The notes under the pieces: generated by a model | Database searches by the model: none | What the model was told of the DNA's origin: nothing | What the model saw: only the letters and a program-made list of their open reading frames with translations | Shown here: positions 7,731 to 13,818 of the stretch, piece by piece | Layout of the letters: the number at the start of each line of letters is the position of its first letter | Position numbering within the stretch: the stretch's first letter is position 1 | Origin: DTQF01 sp038874185 | GTDB taxonomy: Archaea > Micrarchaeota > Micrarchaeia > CABMEP01 | DNA: 15,923 nt | Assembly (NCBI GenBank): GCA_038874185.1 | Contig: JAVZCX010000018.1 | Location: 1-15,923 of the forward strand | Reading direction: 5' to 3' | Position numbers and translations under genes: made by a program

Positions 7731-8210
7731 ATGTTGACAATGAGCATATGGGTTTTTCTTCTCTTTACAGCAATAGGTATGTGGGGCACTGTTTATTACC
7801 TGGTAAAAGATAAGACTCCAAAATCAAAATTAAAGGAATTGAATTCGCGTGCAATCAAATTGGGAATTTTCCTTTTGGTGTTTGATTTTATATTTGAAAA
7901 TCTTGGCCTTTTATTAGGATACTGGTATACATCTGGAAGCATATTGCAATTAGGGGCGGTTCCAATAGAAGTTATGGGAATTGCATTTTGCGCAGGCTTT
8001 ACCTATGCAGTTCTGTTTCCAAGAAAATTTGATACTAAATTAGGTTTCTTTAGCAGCGTATGGATTGCAGCAGCAGGAACAGCAATAGAAGCAATCTTAG
8101 TTAGCCAGGGCGTGCTTATGTACACCGGAGGATGGACATCTCTTCATGCATTTGTCTCCTATTTTGCTGCATTCATGATAATGCACAAAGTAAACTCAAT
8201 CCTATACTAA
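7731..8210 (+). CDS. Small polytopic membrane protein, function unknown
   Basis: 159 aa with about five hydrophobic helices (near 4-24, 43-64, 76-97, 106-128, 138-152). Acidic residues lie within or at the edge of the membrane segments: Asp52 and Glu56 (FDFIFEN), Glu80 (GAVPIEVMG) and Glu120 (GTAIEA). Such buried acids with a VPIE motif recall the membrane lycopene cyclase/carotenoid cyclase domain (PxE motifs), but the match is too weak to name it. A very strong SD, GAGGTGAGG, precedes ATG 7731; a second ATG at 7740 is less well placed. It follows trpS by 91 nt, with AT-rich, TATA-like DNA (TTTAAAATAA near 7675) that could be its own promoter. T-tracts follow it directly. Confidence 0.75.
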   Translation: MLTMSIWVFLLFTAIGMWGTVYYLVKDKTPKSKLKELNSRAIKLGIFLLVFDFIFENLGLLLGYWYTSGSILQLGAVPIEVMGIAFCAGFTYAVLFPRKFDTKLGFFSSVWIAAAGTAIEAILVSQGVLMYTGGWTSLHAFVSYFAAFMIMHKVNSILY

Positions 8211-8211
8211 A

Positions 8212-8265
8212 TAGATTTTTTATTTTATCTTTTTATTTTATCTTTTCTATCTCTCTATTTTTTTG
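8212..8265 (+). terminator. T-tract terminator with 13-bp tandem repeat
   Basis: Directly after the membrane-protein stop come several runs of T on the + strand, a typical archaeal terminator. The core is a perfect tandem duplication of a 13-base unit, TTTTTATTTTATC, at 8217-8229 and 8230-8242, followed by more T-runs up to 8264. Confidence 0.65.
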
Positions 8266-8276
8266 GCTTTAAATTA

Positions 8277-8303
8277 GTTTAATCCGTTTAATCTGTTTAA
8301 TCT
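8277..8303 (+). repeat. Three tandem copies of 9-bp GTTTAATCY
   Basis: GTTTAATCC (8277-8285), GTTTAATCT (8286-8294) and GTTTAATCT (8295-8303). The array ends on the first base of the ferredoxin stop codon (minus strand), so it forms the start of that gene's 3' untranslated region. No function is evident. Confidence 0.8.
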
Positions 8304-8611
8304 TACTCTAGATATATATCTTCTTGTTCTATCTTTATTTTGTATATTTTAATTGGATTTTTTGCAGGACCGCTCATTGGTTTGCCTGTTTCTAAATCAA
8401 AAACAGCTCCATGCCAGGGACATTGCACATAAGGTTTTCCTTCCTCTATTATCGTTCTTCCTTTACAAAGAGGTCCTTTCATATGGGTGCATTCGGCATC
8501 AGCCGCATATATTTTCCCAGAGATATTGTAGATAGCGATTTTCCTTCCATCAACTTCAAAAACTTTGCATCCGTTGGCAGGAATTTCATTTACCTTTGCA
8601 ATTTTTTTCAT
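8303..8611 (-). CDS. Rieske-type [2Fe-2S] ferredoxin
   Basis: 102 aa, a soluble single-domain Rieske protein. The cluster ligands are Cys41 and His43 (ECTHMKGPLC) and Cys64 and His67 (QCPWHGAVFD), in the standard CxH...CxxH arrangement. There is no membrane anchor or signal peptide, so it is a cytoplasmic electron carrier like the ferredoxin components of dioxygenases or NirD-like proteins, not a bc1 subunit. No oxygenase or reductase partner is nearby, so its electron donor and acceptor are unknown. GTGAT at about 6 nt before ATG 8611 on the minus strand supports the start. It is divergent from trm1 and convergent with the membrane protein, so it is probably a single-gene transcript. Confidence 0.9.
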   Translation of the reverse strand: MKKIAKVNEIPANGCKVFEVDGRKIAIYNISGKIYAADAECTHMKGPLCKGRTIIEEGKPYVQCPWHGAVFDLETGKPMSGPAKNPIKIYKIKIEQEDIYLE

Positions 8612-8627
8612 TTTATCACTTTACACG

Positions 8628-8680
8628 ATATTTTGAAATTATACAATATTTTGAAGTATATTTTTGATAAATATTATTAA
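8628..8680. promoter_or_regulatory. Divergent promoter region of ferredoxin and trm1, with a decamer repeat
   Basis: ATAAATATTATTAA at 8668-8680 is centred about 28 nt before ATG 8703; together with no ribosome binding site this implies a leaderless trm1 transcript. ATATTTTGAA occurs twice, at 8628-8637 and 8646-8655, 18 bp apart in the same direction, between the two genes. It overlaps where a leftward TATA for the ferredoxin should lie, so it may be an operator. Confidence 0.5.
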
Positions 8681-8702
8681 TCTTGTTGCATATTAAATAG
8701 AT

Positions 8703-9857
8703 ATGAACGAAACTAAATTCATTGAAGAGGGAAAAGCAAAGATTACAGTCACAGACTCTGTTTTTTATAATCCACATATGAGATTTAACAGAGATATTTC
8801 TTCTCTAGTCGTAGGTGGATTAGCAACTGAATTGTCAAAAAACGAAGGCATGCCGTTAAGAATATGCGATGGAATGGCAGCGTCTGGAATAAGGGGAATC
8901 AGATATGCAATAGAAAATGAAAATATTGAGCATATTACATTTGTTGACGGAGATCAGGTTGCATGCAACACCATCTCTAAAAATATAGAGTTAAACACGC
9001 TCAAAGAGAAATTAATTTCTACTAATGTCGTGAATGATGATATAAATCATCATCTTTACAGGGGAGGAATGAAATATAACTTTATTGAATTGGATCCATT
9101 TGGTTCGCCAGTGCCTTTCATAAGGGCTGCGCTTCTGAATCTTAGGGCTTCGAAAAAAGGCTTTCTTTCAGTGACAGCTACAGACACTGCAGTTTTGTGC
9201 GGCGCCCATCCTAGGGCATGCATAATCAATTATGGTTCAAAGCCTATGCAAAGCTCTATATGTCATGAGGTGGGATTAAGGATATTGATAGGAAACGTAG
9301 TCAAAACTGCAGCCCCTCTTCATCTAGGAATAAAGCCGGTATTTTCTCTTTCGAAGAGGCATTACATGAAAGTAATCCTCAGAGTTGAAAAGTCAGCAAA
9401 ATCAGCTTATGATTCAATGCTTCAGCTAGGCTTTGTTTCGCTATGCCAAAAATGTGGCGACATCAGGACTTTTGATAGGCCAAACATTGATAAAAAATGC
9501 GAGCTTTGCGGTTCAAATCTTGACTGGGCCGGCGATCTTTGGCTTGGGCAAATATATGATGCGGAACTGATTGATAGAATGATCATTCTGAACAGAGAAA
9601 GAGGCTATGAAAGCAAGAAGGAGATAGACTCTATTCTTAATCTGATGAAAGCAGAGAGCAACATGCCGCCATTTTATTTTGATCTGCATGCCATTGCTGA
9701 CAAATATGATATTCCTTCTCCAAAGTTTGAGGATGTGTTCAATGCACTTAAATCAAAGGGTTTTTCTGTTTCAAGGACTCATTTCAATGTGACTGCTATA
9801 AAGACAAATGCAAATATAAAAGACGTACTTGAAGCGATGAATGCAAAAATTCAATAA
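8703..9857 (+). CDS. trm1: tRNA (guanine26-N2)-dimethyltransferase Trm1
   Basis: SAM-dependent enzyme forming N2,N2-dimethylguanosine at position 26 of tRNAs, 384 aa, near the usual length of archaeal Trm1. Seen: VFYNPHMRFNRDIS (20-33), a SAM-binding loop ICDGMAASGIRGIRYA (54-69), acidic strand end FVDGD (80-84), the catalytic DPFGSP (131-136), VTATDTAVLCG (157-167), and a zinc-binding set Cys248, Cys251, Cys266, Cys269. The C-terminal domain ends with FSVSRTHFN. No SD precedes ATG 8703; a TATA-like element about 28 nt upstream points to leaderless expression. It is convergent with the helical protein at 9880, only 22 nt away. Confidence 0.96.
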   Translation: MNETKFIEEGKAKITVTDSVFYNPHMRFNRDISSLVVGGLATELSKNEGMPLRICDGMAASGIRGIRYAIENENIEHITFVDGDQVACNTISKNIELNTLKEKLISTNVVNDDINHHLYRGGMKYNFIELDPFGSPVPFIRAALLNLRASKKGFLSVTATDTAVLCGAHPRACIINYGSKPMQSSICHEVGLRILIGNVVKTAAPLHLGIKPVFSLSKRHYMKVILRVEKSAKSAYDSMLQLGFVSLCQKCGDIRTFDRPNIDKKCELCGSNLDWAGDLWLGQIYDAELIDRMIILNRERGYESKKEIDSILNLMKAESNMPPFYFDLHAIADKYDIPSPKFEDVFNALKSKGFSVSRTHFNVTAIKTNANIKDVLEAMNAKIQ

Positions 9858-9879
9858 AATAAAAAATAGAAAAAGAAAA

Positions 9880-10320
9880 TTATAGATCAAAGGATTTTAT
9901 TATCTCTCTGAGTTCCTTTGCTCTTTCAATTATTTCGCTTGTTTTTCTTGCCATGTTTGTATAGCATTCAGCATGCGCTGTTTCTATCACCTTTCTTGCG
10001 ATCTGGCTGTCAGGATATGCAGTGTCTATAATGTTTATTATCCTCCCAGTATCAGTTGTTGAAGCAATCTCCTTGCAAAGAGCATTTATCCTTGCTTCAG
10101 TGTTGGCCTTTTCAACAGCCTTTAGTATTGCGCATACCTTGTCTGATGTCTTTTTCATTTTTCTGTATTCCTTCATCAGCTGTTCAAATCCTTTTCTGTC
10201 TCCTTCTTCAAGAAGCTTCCAGCCTTTTCGTGTAGGTTTTTCACTTTTCTTATAGTAGTATTGTTCAACTACTGATTTCAGATATTCATTTTTACCAATT
10301 GTTTTTTCTATTGTTTTCAT
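9880..10320 (-). CDS. Unrecognised helical protein downstream of TFB
   Basis: 146 aa, predicted almost entirely alpha-helical and rich in Lys and Glu, with no signal peptide, membrane segment or metal motif. I do not recognise it. Aromatic and basic residues cluster near the start (QYYYKKSEKPTRKGW); later helices include residues like CAILKAVEKAN and IARKVIETAHAECY, which could stack as helical repeats. On its strand GGTGAAA precedes ATG 10320 closely, so I place the start there; an ATG at 10335 lies upstream of this ribosome binding site. It follows the TFB gene by 36 nt in the same direction and is likely co-transcribed, which hints at a role linked to transcription or at simple operon sharing. 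Confidence 0.75.
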   Translation of the reverse strand: MKTIEKTIGKNEYLKSVVEQYYYKKSEKPTRKGWKLLEEGDRKGFEQLMKEYRKMKKTSDKVCAILKAVEKANTEARINALCKEIASTTDTGRIINIIDTAYPDSQIARKVIETAHAECYTNMARKTSEIIERAKELREIIKSFDL

Positions 10321-10356
10321 ATTTTCACCATGCATACATATATTATTTTTGACAAT

Positions 10357-11265
10357 TTAGAGATCTACGTCTATTTTGAGCTCGTCCTTGAGTTCCCTGT
10401 ATCTGTTTCTGATAGTGACTTCCGTCACGCCAGCAACCTCAGCAACTTCCTTCTGCGTTCTTCTTTCTCCAATCATTGCAGAAGCAATGTATACTGCAGC
10501 TGCAGCCACTCCAGTCGGACCTCTTCCAGAGACAAGTCCCTTGCTCATTGCTTTTTGCAATAATTTTATTGCAAGCTCCTGCACCTTTCCGCTGAGCTTT
10601 AATGCAGTAACGAATCTTGATATATACTCTCTTGGGTCTGTAAGCGGAACTTTCATCTCAAGCTCGTGCATTATGAACCTGTAGGTTCTTCCTATTTCTT
10701 TCTTTTCAACTCCTGCAATTTCTGCTATCTCATCAAGAGTTCTTGGAATTCCATAGTCTCTGCATACTGCATACACTACTGCAGCAACCACGCTTTCAAT
10801 GAGTCTTCCTCTTATCAATCCCTTTTCAACTGCCTTTCTGTAAAGCAAAGCAGCTGCTTCTTGGATAGAATCTGAAAGTCCTAAATATGAAGATATTCTT
10901 GCAAGCTCGCTTAAAGCAATTTGGAGGTTTCTTTCCATTGAAGATGAGACTGAAGCTCTCTTGTGCCATTTTCTCATTCTATAGAACTGTGCCTGCTTCT
11001 TGGAGCTGATCTTTACTCCTCTGATATCTCTATTGTACTGATCAATATCAGTTACCAATCCCTTGTTTGGCCTTGTCAGCTTCAATGGAGCACCGCTTCT
11101 TGCTCTCTTCTCCATCTGCTCGCTGTCAAAGGCTCTCCACTCTGGACCTGAATCAAACATATTCTCGGATATAACGAATCCGCATTCTCCACAGACTACT
11201 TCGCCTCGCTCATAGTCTCTAATAAGTTTTGTGCTGCCACACTCTGGGCATTTCTCTTTAACCAT
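10357..11265 (-). CDS. tfb: Transcription initiation factor TFB
   Basis: Archaeal TFIIB homologue, 302 aa, which binds TBP-TATA complexes and the BRE and recruits RNA polymerase. Seen: an N-terminal zinc ribbon with Cys6, Cys9, Cys25, Cys28; the B-reader region with GPEWRAFDSEQ (40-50) and RSGAPLKLT; two cyclin-like repeats from about 110 and 205; and the second repeat's helix-turn-helix TEVTIRNRYRELK near the end, which reads the BRE. All parts are complete, so it is a general factor rather than a shortened variant. AGAGGTGT at about 5 nt before ATG 11265 on the minus strand sets the start. A TATA-like element about 45 nt upstream is a likely promoter. Some archaea have several TFBs; only this one is visible. 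Confidence 0.97.
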   Translation of the reverse strand: MVKEKCPECGSTKLIRDYERGEVVCGECGFVISENMFDSGPEWRAFDSEQMEKRARSGAPLKLTRPNKGLVTDIDQYNRDIRGVKISSKKQAQFYRMRKWHKRASVSSSMERNLQIALSELARISSYLGLSDSIQEAAALLYRKAVEKGLIRGRLIESVVAAVVYAVCRDYGIPRTLDEIAEIAGVEKKEIGRTYRFIMHELEMKVPLTDPREYISRFVTALKLSGKVQELAIKLLQKAMSKGLVSGRGPTGVAAAAVYIASAMIGERRTQKEVAEVAGVTEVTIRNRYRELKDELKIDVDL

Positions 11266-11305
11266 TCATACACCTCTAAAATCATAGAAGGCTACAAGTA
11301 AGTCA

Positions 11306-11322
11306 AAATCTATAAAAGATTT
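11306..11322 (-). promoter_or_regulatory. Probable tfb promoter (TATA in an inverted repeat)
   Basis: Read on the minus strand this is TCTTTTATAGATTT, about 45 nt before the tfb ATG, predicting a start near 11288 and a 20-25 nt leader that includes the SD. The element lies in an inverted repeat with arms AAATCT and AGATTT separated by ATAAA. No other candidate fits tfb as well. Confidence 0.45.
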
Positions 11323-11411
11323 ATTACTTGAAGCAAAAGAATTAAGCTTTAGGATCACCGTCTATACAAAACACTTAGATTTATATTATTAGTGCTTATA
11401 ATGAAGTTGTT

Positions 11412-11427
11412 AAGATTTATAAATCTT
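11412..11427. promoter_or_regulatory. 16-bp perfect palindrome AAGATTTATAAATCTT
   Basis: A perfect palindrome with a TATA core in the 251-nt gap between tfb (-) and the DUF155-like gene (+). Its inner 14 bases recur exactly at 13374-13387. As a TATA box it would start rightward transcription near 11446, about 70 nt before ATG 11517; another TATA-like element (TTTATAATAT, 11444-11453) lies closer. It may be a promoter, a regulator site, or both. The rest of the gap is AT-rich and I see nothing else in it. Confidence 0.5.
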
Positions 11428-11516
11428 TCTATTAGGCTATTCATTTATAATATTTCATAACAATATGTTGTATACTACCAATTTTTGTAAACACATCTTA
11501 ATCATCTGGTGGGATC

Positions 11517-12602
11517 ATGAAAATTAAGGATGGAAAAATCTACATCTATTATGCATTTGACATCGCAAGTGAGATTCATCTTGAAAAGCTTGAGAAGGTA
11601 TTGGGGAAAAGGCCGGTCGAGTCACAGATCCAGTATACAAAGCTTACGCCCAGATATGTAAAATATAGCCAGCCGCCTTATCTTATTACTTTAGGTGAAA
11701 AACAATTAGAGATATCTCCAAACAATAAGATGTCGTTCAAGATAACTGTGAAATTATATGATTTCGGAGTGGTAAGTTTAAGATTTTCCTTGCCTTTCTC
11801 AGGATCATTTGATGAGCTTGAGAAGTTAAGCAGTTCTCTCGTTGAAAATGAATCATTGGAGAAAGAGGCACTAAAGCAGGTAGAAAAAATAAAGAAAGAG
11901 TTGGGGGAGGCGCTAGTAAAACCGATTGAAAAGTTAGATTATGAGGATTATATAATCTTTGTCGCTAAGGAATTTGAAAAGAAAATCAATGTCAGTGAGA
12001 TTGTAAATCAATACAGCGGAAAGATCGCATCTGTGCTAAGAGCAGAGGTGGAGAATCTTAGCGAAATCCAGATAAAAGATACTTTAAAGACATCAGTCTC
12101 TTATTTCGATGACGACATAGTGTTTGTCGACTGGAATGCTGCATTCATAATTGATCCAAGAGATTCTCTTGACACGCTAGAAGTTTTAGAATATGCAAAC
12201 ATCGAGCTTCTAGAGTTGAGAACATATGATGACATGCTCGATAAGGAGATAGAGCTGGCTTATGATAAGTTAACCCCTTCAAAGCTTGAATGGACTATGA
12301 TTGCGCTGGATCCGTTTTCAAAAACGCTGAATAGGCTGGAAGAGGTAAAGCTTGATGTTACACAGGTTATTGAGAGGGTTGAAAACGCGCTAAAGCTGGT
12401 CGGTGATCCATATCTTGCGAAGGTGTATAGTGCAGCTTCGCTTTCTTTTAAGCTTGATACCTGGAAAAAGAGCGTAGAAGAGAAGCTTGACATTATAGAG
12501 AGCTTCTACAATACGATAGTGAATAGAATTCAAACTGTGAGAATGCTGATACTTGAAACCCTGATAGTTATTTTCTTTTTGATTGAGATACTTAGATATT
12601 GA
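11517..12602 (+). CDS. DUF155 (RMND1/YagE-type) protein with C-terminal membrane anchor
   Basis: 361 aa. The C-terminal half fits DUF155: VDWNAAFIID (204-213), LEYANIELLELRTYDDMLD (224-242), VIERVENALKLVGDPYLAKVY (284-304), DTWKKSVEEKLDII (314-327), then a single hydrophobic helix near 343-359 ending two residues before the C-terminus. In eukaryotes such proteins (RMND1, Rmd8) are membrane-anchored and linked to mitochondrial translation or other processes; the biochemical activity is unknown. The N-terminal half (1-200) is divergent. The topology would be a cytoplasmic body on a tail anchor. GGTGGGAT about 2-7 nt before ATG 11517 supports the start. Its stop codon TGA abuts the stop of the ZIP gene on the other strand with no base between them. 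Confidence 0.8.
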   Translation: MKIKDGKIYIYYAFDIASEIHLEKLEKVLGKRPVESQIQYTKLTPRYVKYSQPPYLITLGEKQLEISPNNKMSFKITVKLYDFGVVSLRFSLPFSGSFDELEKLSSSLVENESLEKEALKQVEKIKKELGEALVKPIEKLDYEDYIIFVAKEFEKKINVSEIVNQYSGKIASVLRAEVENLSEIQIKDTLKTSVSYFDDDIVFVDWNAAFIIDPRDSLDTLEVLEYANIELLELRTYDDMLDKEIELAYDKLTPSKLEWTMIALDPFSKTLNRLEEVKLDVTQVIERVENALKLVGDPYLAKVYSAASLSFKLDTWKKSVEEKLDIIESFYNTIVNRIQTVRMLILETLIVIFFLIEILRY

Positions 12603-13355
12603 TCAATGCTTGAATACTTCGCCTACAATCATGATCAGTAGAATACCTATTATTAGCAGGGCCAGTTGTATTGCAGATTCTTTCTTGCTTGTAGTTATCT
12701 GCAATTCAGGTATTAAATCTGCAGCTGCGATGTATATAAAATGTCCTGCAGCTAATGGAAGGAGAAATGCAGTAATGCTTTGAAATGATACGTCAAGAAT
12801 CAGTATTACTATTGCTCCGATCATTGCAGTTAGTGCAGTAAGGAAATTAAGTGCAAGTGCAGTCCATTTGTTTAAACCCCCGTAGAGAAGGATTCCAAAA
12901 TCACCGATCTCCTGTGGGATTTCGTGCATCATAATTGCAATTGTTGTTACTATTCCTAAGGATGGATCTGTCAGATAAGCAACTGCAATAACCATCCCAT
13001 CCACAACATTATGTATTCCATCCCCGATTATGTTTAAATAAGGAAGAGCAGTCCTTCTTTCTCGATGCTTGCATCTCTTCTCATGGCAATGATGCCATAG
13101 AATAAATTTCTCTAGTACGAAAAATAAAAGAAATCCTACAAGCACAAGAATCATTGCATTTTTTACTTCTATCATTTCAAATGATTCAGGTATCAAATCC
13201 AAGAATGCCGCTCCAAGCAGCGTTCCTGCAGCCAAGCTTATAAGAATTGAAAGGCTTTTTTCTACTGTCTCTTCTTTAAAATAAATTGTAAATATTCCGA
13301 TCAGTGACATCAGGCTTACAATGAATACAGAAACAAGAACTTCAAATACGACCAT
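12603..13355 (-). CDS. ZIP-family metal transporter
   Basis: 250 aa membrane protein of the ZIP (Zn/Fe-regulated) family, importing divalent metals such as Zn, Fe or Mn. The metal-site helices are clear: HNVVDGMVIA (His115, Asn116, Asp119) in TM4 and HEIPQEIGDFGIL (His144, Glu145, Gln148, Glu149) in TM5; this HEIPQEIGD form is typical of the LIV-1 subfamily. About eight hydrophobic segments are present. A short His/Cys-rich loop, HHCHEKRCKH (88-97), lies between TM3 and TM4, where ZIPs often carry a metal-sensing loop. No SD precedes ATG 13355; instead a TATA element is centred 25.5 nt upstream, so the mRNA is probably leaderless. The exact metal cannot be decided. Confidence 0.93.
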   Translation of the reverse strand: MVVFEVLVSVFIVSLMSLIGIFTIYFKEETVEKSLSILISLAAGTLLGAAFLDLIPESFEMIEVKNAMILVLVGFLLFFVLEKFILWHHCHEKRCKHRERRTALPYLNIIGDGIHNVVDGMVIAVAYLTDPSLGIVTTIAIMMHEIPQEIGDFGILLYGGLNKWTALALNFLTALTAMIGAIVILILDVSFQSITAFLLPLAAGHFIYIAAADLIPELQITTSKKESAIQLALLIIGILLIMIVGEVFKH

Positions 13356-13373
13356 AGATAAATCTGCAAAATT

Positions 13374-13387
13374 AGATTTATAAATCT
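13374..13387. promoter_or_regulatory. Palindromic TATA element, probable bidirectional promoter
   Basis: AGATTTATAAATCT, a perfect 14-bp palindrome centred at 13380.5. Leftwards it is at the standard distance (25.5 nt) from the ZIP start, which has no SD. Rightwards it would start RNA near 13406, just before ATG 13414. A symmetric TATA box can direct both. The same 14 bases lie inside the palindrome at 11412-11427. Confidence 0.6.
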
Positions 13388-13413
13388 TAAAAGGTATGGA
13401 TAATCAAGGTGGT

Positions 13414-13758
13414 ATGGTGGCATTAAGTTCGCAGAAGTTTGACAGAAAAGAAAAAGAGGAGACAAAAATGAATGCACTTTTTAACAGATTGAATGAGAAG
13501 GAGAAGAAGCTGCTGGATGATTTGTCAAAGAAGTCTAAGCTGCCAAAAGAAGAAATCGCTGAATTTCTTTTCTACAACAGCGCAACTCAGTATGCAATAG
13601 ATAGGCTGAAGGATCAGAGACCTCAGCATTCACTAATCTTAGAAGAAATTTCACAAAGAATTTCAGAATTAGGCGACTACAGGGAGATAAAGTCAGAGTA
13701 TCTTTCACTTATTGAGAAGATAAGAAATCCTGAAAATGTTAAGGAATTAATGGCATAA
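13414..13758 (+). CDS. Unrecognised small helical protein
   Basis: About 114 aa, charged, helical and soluble; I do not recognise the family. Residues such as NEKEKKLLDDLSKKSKLPKEEIAEFLFYNSATQYAIDRL resemble a short helical, possibly DNA- or protein-binding domain (an LPKEEIAEFL turn), followed by two more helices ending NPENVKELMA. The start is uncertain. ATG 13396 would lie upstream of the RNA start predicted from the TATA at 13374-13387. ATG 13414 is downstream of it but has AGGTGG only 1 nt away. ATG 13468 has GAGGAG at 6 nt spacing. I prefer 13414. It is divergent from the ZIP gene and 60 nt before the lysozyme-like gene, which has its own promoter. Confidence 0.65.
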   Translation: MVALSSQKFDRKEKEETKMNALFNRLNEKEKKLLDDLSKKSKLPKEEIAEFLFYNSATQYAIDRLKDQRPQHSLILEEISQRISELGDYREIKSEYLSLIEKIRNPENVKELMA

Positions 13759-13781
13759 AATCTCTTAAGAACGCTGCATAA

Positions 13782-13799
13782 CGAAAGGTTTATATATAT
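13782..13799 (+). promoter_or_regulatory. BRE + TATA box of the lysozyme-like gene
   Basis: CGAAAGG (BRE-like, 13782-13788) directly followed by TTTATATATA from 13789. The TATA centre is about 26 nt before ATG 13819 and there is no SD, so transcription should begin at or beside the start codon (leaderless). This is the strongest archaeal promoter in the window, suggesting high or well-defined expression of the secreted protein. Confidence 0.8.
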
Positions 13800-13818
13800 C
13801 TTTTGTATTAAAATTTAC

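Noticed and set aside
8277..8303. 9-bp triplet as a replication origin or iteron
   Set aside because: Only three short AT-rich copies, no Orc1/Cdc6 gene nearby and no ORB-like G-rich element.
11266..11516. Small RNA or tRNA gene between tfb and the DUF155-like gene
   Set aside because: No cloverleaf or GC-rich structured segment is visible; the gap is AT-rich and best explained by promoters.
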